Translations under genes and position numbers: made by a program | Notes under the pieces: model-generated | What the model was told of the DNA's origin: nothing | Databases searched by the model: none | What the model saw: only the letters and a program-made list of their open reading frames with translations | Part shown: positions 11,690 through 23,154 of the stretch, piece by piece | Layout of the letters: each line of letters opens with the position of its first letter | How positions within the stretch are numbered: the stretch's first letter is position 1 | Assembly (NCBI GenBank): GCA_036873135.1 | Contig: JAPTYO010000010.1 | Span: forward strand, 9,586,634 to 9,650,633 | Direction of reading: 5' to 3' | Source: Clarkia xantiana subsp. parviflora | Taxonomy: Eukaryota > Streptophyta > Magnoliopsida > Myrtales > Onagraceae | DNA: 64,000 nucleotides

Positions 11690-14349
11690 GAGCACTTCCA
11701 ATAGGAAGTGCCTAGTGCCTCCACATCAGCAGCCACGTCACTGCCAACTCATCAAAGTGGCACTGCTACAGTATTTGCTACAGTAAATGACACTGTAAAA
11801 TTGGCACTCTCTCCAGTAGTAGAGGCCAAGTTCCACTTCTACATTGGGACCCAAGTAATTTCATAATTCAAATATAATTTTTGCATTATATATAAATTAT
11901 ATATCATTATATATAAATTATATATTCATATTTTTTTTACAAATACGGACATGAATAAATAATGAGATTCAAGTATTAAATGTTTTAATTAAAAAAAATA
12001 GGGAAAAATATATACAAAATTATAAAAATGTAATTGAATTTTTTAATAAAAATTTACATTCTATAGGGATAAGAAAATAACTGGTCCGGTCGGTTCGGAA
12101 CTGGTATAGACTGGACCGGTTCCAAACAGACCAATTATGCGAGAGGAGAAACAGACCAAAAACCAGTAATATACTTCTCAAAAAATTGATTTTTGACTGG
12201 ACCAAACTGTTTTGAACTGGTTTTTAACTGGATCAGTTTTGTCGGAGGATCGGTTTTTCTTTTTTTTTTTAATTAGGGTAAATTTGTATAGGAAAATGGG
12301 TCAGACCAATTTTGAACCGAACCAGACTTTTTTTACAGTTCCAGTCCAAAATCGGTCCATAATTTTTAGTGCTAATTTCAAATTCAGTCCAGACCGGACC
12401 ATACTGTTTTAATTAGTACCAATCCAGTTCGGAACATATTCGGGCCCGACCGGTTCGTGCATATCCATAGTTATCTATTGTCAATTCATTGCAATAATTA
12501 TACGTTACTTGACCAAGGTAAAATTACTATTAGGTGCAGTCCCCATGCGGCATGCAGAATGATTGATAAGTATAATTGTTGATATAATAACATTGATCAA
12601 TCAAATTCATTGAATCTATTATTTCACCATAATCAGTGTATATCTGTTATACGTTGATTGACATATATTAATTCAACATCATCAACATATTCACGTTTAT
12701 GTACATCCATGATCATATTAGTAAATTGATTATTGCGTTAATCATGTGTTTTTATATAGGGTCAATAACCTGGGAGAGGTCTGAAGTTTGGCCCTTGTGA
12801 ATTTGAGAGGTCTGAAGTTTGAAATGGTGATAACAAAGGTCTGAAGTTTGGACTTGTAGATAATAGAGGTCTCCGTTAGTTTTTTCCGTTAAAACTGACG
12901 GAAGTTGGTCATGTGCATTGCATGTGACCAGAAATAAAAAAAATTCCAAAAATACCCTTCTTGCATCTCACATGATTCAATGAAAAGACGAAAATGCCCT
13001 TAAGGCCACCACCCAACTCCAGCCACCACCACGGCTCCGGCCGGCCACTACCCAACTCCGGCGACCACCACTCTCTCCGGCGACCACCACCCTCTCCGGC
13101 GACCACCACCCTCTCCGGCCGGCCACCACCCTCTCCGACGATTGGGCCCAAATCGGAGCCACCGAGCTCCGATCGGAGCTTTGTGGCTCCGATTTGGGCC
13201 CAATTGAGGCCGTGGTGGCGGTCGTCGGAGAGGGTGGTGGCCGGCCGGAGAGGGTGGTGGTCGCCGGAGAGAGTGGTGGTCGCCGGAGAGGGTGGTGGCC
13301 GGCCGGAGCCGTGGTGGTGGTCGGAGTTGGGTTAAGTTTAAATTATGGACAGGGGTATTTTTGTCATTTCATCTTTATATTAATTAAACTTTTTATTAAT
13401 TCAAATATTACAAAAGGGTATTTTTGACATTTCACACGGTTCTGTTAAATTTGACAGAAAATTTGGACGGAAAACCTAAAAATCACAAAGTCCAAACTTC
13501 AGACCTCAGTTATCACCATTTCAATCTTCAGACCTCTCAAATTAACAAGGGTCAAACTTCAGACCTCTCCCAGGTTATTGACCCTTTTATATATGATTTT
13601 CAATATATGTAAATTAGAAATATATTATACATACATCATTCTAAAAGTATAATTTTTATAATAATTTATCGTAAAAGATATATTTCTTTCATATAATAAT
13701 ATAATATAATAATACGTAAAATATATAAAAATATATATGCATTAAAATAATATAATATTTTGTAGTAATTATTTTCCATATTTAATAATTTGAAATGTTA
13801 TACTATTTCAAAATTTAGAATTAACGGTTATTCAACATGGTAACATATAAACAAATTAGATATGGAAATTTCGAAATTGATTCAAAGTTAAAAAGTAGTA
13901 ATTTTGGTTCGTGTCGTTATTTATGTTACATAATATTCAAAATGACTGATTACGGCTCTTGTCTATCTGACTTAGCGTAACCAAATATATATACAATCAA
14001 AGAGATGAGCAACACAATCGAATAAAATAATATTAAAAAGTTGGCACCGGCATGAACAGTAACTTGGGAGTTCCTACTAGTAGGCACTGTCCCACTTCAC
14101 TATTCACTCAATAATGGCAAAACAGTAATATTAGTAATCCTAGTGGCGCCTAGTGGCGCCTAGTCAGCGTCCAGTGGCAAAAATTGGAACTAGGCACTCC
14201 CATTTTGGAACAAGGCACTCCTATTGAAAATGCAAGTGCCTATTTAATCATTACTAGTAGGGACCAACAGTAAATGGCACTAGGCACTCTTTACAATAAT
14301 AAATTTACAACATGGAACTAGAAACTAGGCACTACTATTGGAAGTGCTC
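11690..14349. mobile_element. PIF/Harbinger-like non-autonomous element (unit 1), interrupted by a MULE
   Basis: Inverted ends GAGCACTTCCAATAG and its complement CTATTGGAAGTGCTC, flanked by the 3-bp duplication TCA (11687-11689 and 14350-14352). Three-base duplications and GAGCA-type ends fit PIF/Harbinger. The upstream region of transporter copy 1 (about 4320-4380) shows the site without the insertion. The length is 2660 bp, or about 1.8 kb without the nested MULE. Several repeats of GGCACTAGG/CCTAGTGCC type lie near both ends, and stretches of CCGGTCCGGT-like repeats lie inside. No transposase is seen. Confidence 0.75.
12759..13584. mobile_element. Foldback MULE, 826 bp, in unit 1 only
   Basis: The ends are GGGTCAATAACCTGGGAGAG and its exact complement. 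A perfect 9-bp target duplication TTTTATATA flanks it (12750-12758, 13585-13593). Unit 2 keeps the single-copy empty site near 25885-25900. Nine-base duplications indicate the Mutator-like superfamily. The core (about 13000-13335) is strongly GC-rich and self-complementary, centred on a palindrome at 13141-13204 with 22-bp perfect arms. Open frames in the core (proline/histidine-rich on one strand, glycine/arginine-rich on the other) are by-products of the inverted repeat. Confidence 0.9.
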
Positions 14350-14452
14350 TCAAGGATAGACAACACTGTCGCATGTCAGATTCACAACTTATTACCAAAA
14401 TATATATATATATATATACAAACATTCACATCTTATTTTCTCGTGTAGTCGG

Positions 14453-14908
14453 TAAAGATGTAATCGAGTCGAGTATTTAATAAGCTTGACTTAAATTCAT
14501 TTTACTTAAGTGTGAGTTCGAACTTAATTGAGTCTAAATTTGTTAAGCTCGATTCATTATCATATTCGACAATTCGAGTTCCGCTCGACTCGATCACTAA
14601 TTTTAATTAAATAATAAATGGTGCAACTTAGCTCAAACTCAAACGGAAGTCGATTATGCTTTTGAGTCGAGTTTGAACTCGACTTGAATTGAATATTATG
14701 TAAATCTTGAATAAATTCAAGCTCTACTTAAATAGGCCAAACAAAAAAGCTCGAATAGGCTCGCAAGCCTTTCGAGTCGTGTAATAGTGAACTCGTACTC
14801 AACTCGGCTTCAGAAAAAGCTCGACTCGAAATTTTGGAAGTCGAATTTAAATATTGACTGAGCCGATTTCGAACAGCTCGCGAGTAGCTTAACTCGTTTA
14901 CACCCCGA
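14453..14908. mobile_element. hAT-type MITE (unit 1 copy)
   Basis: About 456 bp rich in CGAGTCGAGT and its complement. The ends are TAAAGATGTAATCGAG and, inverted, TCGGGGTGTAAACGAG, a form common in plant hAT MITEs. The flanks GTAGTCGG and GTCGTCAG are an imperfect 8-bp duplication. The equivalent site upstream of transporter copy 1 (about 4430-4445) lacks it. In unit 1 its antisense strand would supply most of the new last exon of transporter copy 3. Confidence 0.75.
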
Positions 14909-17900
14909 GTCGTCAGTGCAAAAACTTCGTCGTTTGCGGTCTGCAACAGCAACAACCGCATTTTTACCGTCACTAAAAGTTACCTTTACCGTTGTGTTTA
15001 AGATCTCTTCCCCCTATTTAAAAATTTTGTCGACATAGTAAAAGTACATTTACGGCGACATCAGAGTCCCTAACTTACAGATAAGTCGATAAAATCATGT
15101 TTATGCATACCTCAGACATCAGTATCCACGGAACTGCGCCCATTCCGACCGAGAAGGAAGCTACAAAGATCTGTTCGATAAAGAATAAGTAAGTTTATAT
15201 GCTAAAGATTTAGACAATGTATATATAATTCAGAATTGACATTAACTCGGTCGATTATTTATTTACCAGTATTCCGGAGATAGCAAGAATTGGTGCAATA
15301 TCAACTGCTCCGTGATCCTGATTTACAGAAATAGGCAACTCCTTAGTTCTAATACCACTAAAGAGTTATACTCTCTAGCGACAATTTTTCCTGTAGTAAA
15401 AGATAACATATTTTGCGAGATAAATATTCCTTGTCACTGATATTTTCGTGAGTGGTGAGAATTTAGGTTTTGGGTATTTGAAAGCTAGGCAAGTGTGTTT
15501 AGTGTACCTTTAGGTAGAAAGAAACTGCAGTTAGTGAAGAACCTAGGAACAATCCGCAAGCTGAGACCTAATGTGGCAAACAATGCAATTAGATAAAAAT
15601 AGTTTTCAAAACAGAGTCGGGTTTTGGTAGAAAATGTTCGATACAACCATAAAAATGAGACAAATTATGGGTTAAAAAATACCAGTAGAAGAGGTTTCCT
15701 TCCGACTTTATCCATCAGAGTAGCACCAATTGCTGTCACCACAATCTGTTGAATTAAATGATTCAGCTTTGTTAACTTGCGAAGCAAGAAAAGTCGATCA
15801 AGTTTATGATTTCGCGAAACATGACGACCGAACCTGAATGATTGCATAAGATATGCTTCCAACCGTTGAAGAAATTCCTGATAAATTCCATACGTATAAA
15901 CTGTCAAGCTAGTTAGCAAACAAATTTTTAACAATTTACAAAAAATAAATAGATCTTCCATCGATCCGAACCTGCTTGCTCGAAGATATCACTTAAATAG
16001 AAGCTGATCCCATTGATTCCACCAAATTGTTGGAAGATCATCAACATAACTCCGATCTGATGATCAACACAATTAAAAAAAACAAATATTATGCACTATC
16101 TACAATGACATGGAGGACAAGTCAAGTGGGTAATTAACGGAATAATTAACAGTTCACTAATGGATCCACAAAAAAAACATGTCTCAATCATGTTGCAAAT
16201 CAATAATGTAAAGATGGAGAAATGCAAAAGTTTGGAATATATTGTTTTACTGTGAGGGGTTGCAGATATCTTCTTTCACGTAAATCACGGAGTCTAGCTT
16301 TAGGCAGTCTATCTAGATTCTCAATATATTCCTGCCATCATCAGCAAGTATATAGCTTAGGAAAATTACTTAGAACCAACTAAATAAGGATGTCTCATTC
16401 ATATATATATTGTGATAATGATGAATTAAACAAAGAATTTAGTTACATACACGTATATCAGCTGCTTCTTCAGATGTATCAACATCGTCGCCTCGTAGTT
16501 TTTGCAACGCTACCTCGAAAGCTCGATCCTTCCCAACTTTCGCCTATACTAAACAAGTAGCTGGTCATGAATCTCCAAACACAATTTACAAGTGCTTCTT
16601 TCTCACTGCATGCTTACCAACCATCTAGGAGATTCTGGGATCATAAGGAGACCGAAAATAAGAACCACGCACGGGATTGTTCCTGCACAGAGTAAATATG
16701 TTATGACGAATTGGCTTTTCCCTGAGTGATAAAATTTTGATTGGTAAAAAGTTGATAAATTTGAAGTAATATATTTAGATGACAATTTTTGCCCTGATCT
16801 CCTTTGTGTTTATTGGCGAAGAAGATTTTTTTTTTCAAAAAAAAATCTTTACCGACAAAAAGTTCTGTCAGTAGAAAGATATTGTTTTTTTTAGTAGTGT
16901 TGTTTAAAATGTTTTCTTGTGGGTTGGGTTAAATCTTTACCAGTTAATGCTAAGACCCTCCATGAGAGCACCGTTCCTAAGATAAAGGCCATTGATACTC
17001 CCATAACTATCATAAGCTGCAACCAGGATAATAAGTGTTGCATAACAACATTAGTTAATATTGCTGCAAAGACAATTAATACTACCACTACTAGTCTATT
17101 ATACATATACTAACTTGATTGATAGCGGTAAGCACTCCTCGAAGTTCTTTGGGTGAAATTTCCGCGATGAACACCGGCACCTTAATTTGGATTCCGAACA
17201 TCAATTTGCAAATATTTATATACATATATGGCTAAAATGCAGTCTACTGCAAATGCAGTTGAATTTGCAGTTGTTATATCGAAAGATATAATTGAATCAG
17301 ATTTCAATAAAGAGAAGTTTAATAAGTTCTCGGTCGTTGCACAAATCTCGATGTGTCTGAGTAATAACTGCAAATTTAACTGCATTTATAATCTACTGCA
17401 ATTTTGCCGGATGTCCCTTAACAAAATGGATAAAATAATTGTGAAAATAGCTTGATTTGTAAAGAAGATAGTTAGAGGAAGAGCAAATCATCACCACAAA
17501 GGAGAAGATGCCTATTCCATATCCAGTTGCCAACCTTCCAACGTCCAAAGCAACTGCCCCCTTTTCTCAAAAATGTAAAATAAATATTACAACTTCTATA
17601 CCAAATTCCTCTAAAATCGATTCATCGTAAACCAGTTTCAACATTTTAGAACCAACCTGGGCAAAGTATATGGCGAACCACCCTGCAACGCAAAATGCAC
17701 TCGATATCCTCATAGTCTGCATCGATTTGTCATATGTTTCATACATCGTGCACACATATATACTATATGGTAATGCATTTACATATCCGACTTTTACGAT
17801 CTTAATTTTACCCCTTTACGGCCGAAGAAATCAGCAATAGCTCCGCTCGTGATCGCACCAACCATTGCACCAAAGTTCATTATCGATCCAAACATTGAAT

Positions 17901-18295
17901 ACTAGATGATCAAGAAACATATAGAAACAATGACATTAAGTGTATGCCATGTTTTATGATTGATGATGGAAAGGTCTTGATATACCTCTGCCAAAGATAG
18001 ACCGAGATCACTTATTATCGCAGATTGGGTAGGCGAAGAATATCCGATCTGAAACCCGAAAAAGAAAACACAATAGCGACGCTTATTATACTCCGTCGCT
18101 AATTAAGCACGAGGAGACTATCTAATGCAGGATTTTGTTATTTAAAAAAACACTTACACATGCTCCAAATTGGTAGGAACCACATACAGCAACTGCTGTG
18201 CTCAAGTAAACCATCCATGGATGTCGATTCTTGCCTGCCGTAATGAGCAGTTGCTCGGCTTCTTCTACGTCTCTGGTAATGCCATTCATTCCCAT
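14728..18295 (-). CDS. ERD6-like sugar transporter, copy 3: 3'-truncated, possible chimeric last exon
   Basis: Exons 1-16 match copy 2 at a constant offset of 8816 bp (exon 1 at 18158-18295, exon 16 at 15111-15170) and keep all splice sites, giving 387 residues. The duplication breakpoint lies at the exon 17 acceptor, so exons 17 and 18 (78 residues: the last two membrane segments and the PETKGKT motif) are gone. The acceptor CAG itself survives at 14941-14943. Reading on from it in the correct phase gives 70 codons and a TAA at 14728-14730, nearly all from antisense hAT MITE sequence (begins [13 protein letters not shown], ends SSFFVWPI). If spliced this way the product is 457 residues with an unrelated polar tail. 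Loss of two membrane segments makes normal transport unlikely. It may be a pseudogene; transcription is unknown. Confidence 0.7.
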
Positions 18296-18858
18296 ATTCT
18301 CCTATTCAATTTCTGAACTAATCGACGGTGCCCGTATTTGACTTTTCGAGCGCTTAGGGTCTCAAGTGTATTATCAATCTTGAATTAGAAGGGAGGTCAA
18401 GAAATGGTGGAGCTGGTAACTGAAAGAAGAAATGTGTGGAAAGGAAGAGACCATATAGGTGCTTAATATAGTAGAGAAGTTTGAGGATATTTGGTTGCTT
18501 TATTTTAGCATGTAAAAACTCGGAAACAATCACTCTATCTTCATTCTTTATTGGGGACATCTTAATTTGGCTAGTGATCATTTTTTTTGCCCAAAGCTAG
18601 TGATCAATTAGAAAAGAGATTTTGGGAAGAAAAAAAATCATATATTATTTACTAACAGTTGGATTCTATTCTTCTATGTGTGAGTTTGAATTTAACCATT
18701 AGGGACCTCCACAAAGGGATGGTCTGGGGTTAATTCTGATAATCATCAGAAGCTTAAGTCGAAAAATGATTGAGATCAAAACTAAATTGTAAAATGAATT
18801 ATGTGTGTAAAATTAGAGGTTTAGAGAGTGACGGTGTTTATAGGCTTCAAGACCGATA

Positions 18859-21800
18859 CACTACAAGAAATAAGCCCTATACCGACAACCGTCAGTAAAA
18901 GTTGTCGATAAAACTAGCATTATCGACAATTTAAATTTTTCGTCAATAAAAGTAATTTTTATTGACAGTTGAAAAAAGTTGTCGATAAAAATATGTTTTA
19001 TCGACAAAAAAAATAAAGTTGTCAATTATCATTGTTAAAATAAAGGAAATATGTTTAATTTCCTCGACAACTAAATAGATTTGTCGATAAAAGTTAACTA
19101 TTAGCGACAACAACAAAAACAATTGTCGTAAAATGAATATTTACCGATAACCAAATAAATGTCGATAAAAATAATGATCAACGACAAATTAAATGTATTT
19201 GTAAATAAAAACTTATTATCGTTATTAATGATAATAATAATCAAATAATTACCGTATAAGTGAATATTTAATGGGCATTAAAAAATGTTAGTGAAAATGA
19301 TGATTACTGATATTTATTTAATATATGTATCAATAAAATTTTATAAGTCTCAATATACATTTTTTGTCAACAATAAGAAAATTAATTCTTATTAAAGCAT
19401 TAAAAGATTCGAAGCTTACAAGTTACGATCCATTGTTGCTAGAGTGATAACATACTACCCATCTTGCTATCAAGCTGAATCTGTCTGATTGTTGCATTTT
19501 AACTTATATAAAGTATATATAATATAATTAATTAATAAAAACTAGCTCACCATTCTTTCTATACATCAGACAGACCTAAACAGATGCAGAGGTAATGCAG
19601 CGGCGCTCACGGCTCAACTCTCAAGTTTCAAAACCCTAGTTCTACTTCTCTCTCAACTTATCACAGCCGCCGGCCCTTCAAAGCTTCTCCATCGTGTGAT
19701 AAAACTTCTTCATCTTAGCGACCCGCAACGCATTTAAACCCATGCGGCAAACTTCACCATCGTCTTGAGGCTCAATCACCAGGACGTTCAGCTTTTCCAA
19801 CGAGGTTCCATAGTTGTAGGTACTATTCGTTTTTGTGCTTCAATCTTAGAATCACGCAGTTAAATTTTGAATTTAAGGACATACTATACAACCTAATATC
19901 AAGTTTAGGGGTCAGATTCATGATGCTTCTTTAATTAGTATCAATATGATGTTTTTTAAATTATTTAGGGGATTTGATTTCTGAGGGGGATTTTGCGTTT
20001 CTGATTTAGGTTAATCTAATAATCATAAGCTATTATTTTAGTGATGTTAATAAGCTTCAGTTGGTGACTCTTGGAGCTTGAGTTTAGCATCTTAGACTCG
20101 ATTGTTCAATTAATTTTAAGTAATACTATAAGCACGTTATGTGAAGTTACTCTTCAAGTACGCATGATGATGCAACATATACTTTCTCTATGATACAGTG
20201 GCTAGTGAAATAGTTGAATGTGGTAGATTTTTGTTCATTAGATTGTTTAATGCTTCCCCATTGTATTCCAACACTTGTGTTGTGCAGCTCCCGAATAAAA
20301 TAAGATCGCTTACAAGAATGGTTATTTTCTTCTTAATGAGGACATAACCTATCTCTCTCTACAATGCTTAGTCAACATAGGTTCCTTTTAGGATTAAAAT
20401 GATGTGTTGGAGCAATCTAGTTCATCTTTGTAAAGTTCCCTTGTTTATGGTTAGATTGGGTCTCTTTTGTGGGCTGAAAGTTAATTAATATGTACCTAGT
20501 CTATTTGGTGTCATTTATACATCATTTGTATTCATGAAATCTTTTTTTTTTTTGTTGATTTAAGAGACTATGGAAGATCTGAAAGTAGACCAAGAGAGTA
20601 CAAAAATGAAAGCCTCTAGGCTCAGTATATTGAAACAACAATGGCCCCCCTCTTCATCAGGAGAGTTACGCATTACCAGGTATTTTAGAGACGTCACATA
20701 CTGTAAGTTTAGGGATTTGGTTATATGATCTTCACCCTGGTCGGGTACCTGAGTAGAACGAAGCTAATTGCGGTCAGATCTGTAAATTTGAATGGGTTAG
20801 AATCCAGTTCTGCTGATTCTTTCATTAATATTACTAACGGTGCAGATTTCTGGCAAGTTAATAGGTTTCCGATGAGGAAGGTGGGATAGCAAGAAGTGGT
20901 CTACCCAAAATCTTTATCTATCTTTACAGCACTGCAAAGAAACCGGTCGATGCAAATTTGGATCTTGGAATCACCGAGAATACTCTGATCATGGCTGGGT
21001 TTGGGTTTGGCTTCTGATTAGTTAACTTTATGCTTGGTTTTCGGTGGGGATCTGCAGATAATCTCCATGGAAAGATATGGTGAGCTTCAACATCTTCAAG
21101 AAGGATCATCTATGCTTTCTCTTGATTAATTTCAAACATTCAGAGAGGGAATTACATCATCATAGCAAGTTATCATTGATATATGAGTTATCCGTATTGT
21201 CTTTCTTTTCTCTTCTGTCTAGGTCGAGGCTTTGCAAGTGGATTCATATGGTAGCTTTCCATTCAGGACTTTGCAACTTTTTCTTTGTGATTGAAGTAGA
21301 AGGTTACTTTATTTCAAAAACACACTATTTTTCCGGGTTTCAGCCTAAGAAAACATATATTCGTATGTCAAATTTGTTTTTAGAATAGCTTTTTTTATGA
21401 ATGACGTCTTGTTGGAGTATATCACACTCTGTGACTCGTTTAATATGGCGAAGACAGTTTTCTCCATTTTGCAACTGCCCATCTAAGATCAAATACTCAT
21501 TTCTTATATTACTATCTGTGCAGACATTTTAACTTATGGATTTACTATATTTATTACTGTTAGATGCATCATGTTCTGATTAAGGCTGCCAATTTAACAT
21601 TTGATTTCTAGAAATATCTTTGCTTTATTTGTCTGATTATTAGCAATTGGACTGGATTTCTGAATCAACTTTCCAACTTTCAGGTGGTAGAACGAGTCAT
21701 CTTCTTCTGGACAACAAACACATCGTGGGTCTAATTTACCAGAACAGGAGCATGGGGAATTTCTCATCAATAAAGCCATGGTCAGTTGGTGTACCTCAAC

Positions 21801-23154
21801 TCTTTCTCTTATTAATGCTTTTATTGTTTATAATAATGAAATAGTATGTTTGATTTGGATCTGCAATTTCTGGTTTGATGGCTGTTTCTTTTGTTCACAT
21901 TTTCACTACTTACTCACATTTTTTCTCCTTGAAGATTTTCTCTGTTATGGTGTTTATCTATGACCTTATAAGGAAAACTTATTTAGTTTTGATAACTTTT
22001 CTAAAGAATAATATTTGATACTGCAAGTTTTTATATATTGGACTTGTTGGAGCTATGTTTGGATGGTTCTAAGATGCTCGCATATGGCATTACAACTGAT
22101 TTTGTCCCTGCAGCGGTGAACTTTTGTTTCTATACTTGTGACAAATGAAGAAAATTGTTAAAGGATTAGTTATTGAATGTAATCCATTTGTGTCTCAAAA
22201 TATAAGCAGATATTGGTTTTACTAGAAACTGCTCTTTGGAAGGCAGATTCAGGAGCTTCGAGAAAAGCTACAGTTTCAACAATTAATGAATACTCACATT
22301 AGTGTATTTGTGGTTTTTGTGTTGCTTATTCAGTGATTGTGTTTTTCTTTTGCCAATATCCAGTGTTCGTAGCACTTCAAGGAGAATTGGTATGCACAAT
22401 CTGGCCAATAATATTAGGTACTCATCTTCATTACTTTTGACATATCATGATCTTGTTGTGGTATTTTAATACCATGCTCCATGCTCAATGATTTTAATAA
22501 GACTATTCTAGTAGGTGTAGTTGCAGCATTTCTTGTTTTTTCACATGTTGTAGTTTATGTAGATTAAAGAAGATGGACTTAACCAATGTGGAAATGTGTC
22601 AAGAAGTGTGCATATGATGATGTTTCAGTATTGCAAGACTGTATTTACTTTTGAAAATGTTAGTTTGTTTTGTTATGTAGAAATATTGTATTTGTATTTT
22701 GTAATGATAGTTTAAAGTGGAAATAAAGTACTTGATTGTATTTTATATTGGTTACAAAATGCAAATTTAAAAATTGCTGCAAAAAATAATATATTTTTAT
22801 GAAAAATATTCGATAATTGTAAAAAAAAAAAAAAAAAAAAACGGTATATATTTAGTGATGAGTGAGAAAAGTTGTCGATAAATATTTTATCGACAACATT
22901 TTTGTAGTTGTCGATGAACTTTATTTTGCGACAGCTTCATTTGTCGATAAATGTAACTTTTAACGACAAGTTTAGTGTTGTCGATAATAAAGACTTTTAT
23001 CGACAAAGTTAGTTGTCGATAATACTTTTAGCGACGGGACCTACACCGACAATATTTATCGACAAAAATGTTTGTCGGTGAGACTTTTATCGACAAGAAA
23101 ATGGTTTTATCGACAAAAAAGTGGTTGTCGGTGTAGACCTTATCTCTTGTAGTG
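18859..23154. mobile_element. CACTA (En/Spm) element carrying gene-like sequence
   Basis: Ends CACTACAAGAAATAAG and CTTATCTCTTGTAGTG, with 3-bp duplication ATA (18856-18858, 23155-23157). The unoccupied site, GACCGATAGTCATAAA, is intact in unit 1 at 10024-10039. Both subterminal regions (about 18880-19210 and 22865-23135) are packed with GTTGTCGATAAAA and its complement, as expected of CACTA transposase-binding repeats. The interior (about 19560-22450) does not read as transposase. It looks like a host gene with several exon-like blocks, so the element is probably non-autonomous. It inserted after the segmental duplication. Confidence 0.92.
19560..22450 (+). pseudogene. Captured gene-like segment inside the CACTA element
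   Basis: Not recognised. A GC-richer leader with CCCTAG and CT-rich stretches (19590-19820) resembles a plant 5' leader and ends near a possible donor. Exon-like blocks bounded by AG and GT follow: 20565-20679 (ATG at 20570, frame starting MEDLKVDQES, ending GELRITR), 21684-21780 (frame containing HLLLDNKHIVGLIYQNRSMG), 22247-22302 (frame IQELREKLQFQQLMNTH) and 22364-22417 (frame containing RRIGMHNLANN). Introns between them are T-rich. I could not join them into one certain reading frame or assign a family. It may be a transduplicated host gene fragment or a non-coding transcript unit. Only partial coding remains visible. Confidence 0.4.

Larger units (their letters stand above)
6125..14929. 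repeat. Tandem segmental duplication, unit 1
   Basis: About 8.8 kb that recurs at 14941-27239 in the same orientation. It contains exons 1-16 of transporter copy 2, its upstream DNA, a palindromic MITE, the PIF/Harbinger-like element and the hAT MITE. The left boundary is exactly at the exon 17 acceptor CAG. The right boundary is after AAAACTTCG at 14929. It differs from unit 2 by the MULE at 12759-13584, present only here. Confidence 0.95.

Noticed and set aside
12977..13335. Overlapping Pro/His-rich and Gly/Arg-rich open frames
   Set aside because: Both strands are open because the MULE core is a GC-rich inverted repeat without stop codons; no coding evidence.
11690..14349. LTR retrotransposon
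   Set aside because: The ends are inverted, not direct, the target duplication is 3 bp, and there is no primer-binding site, gag or pol.
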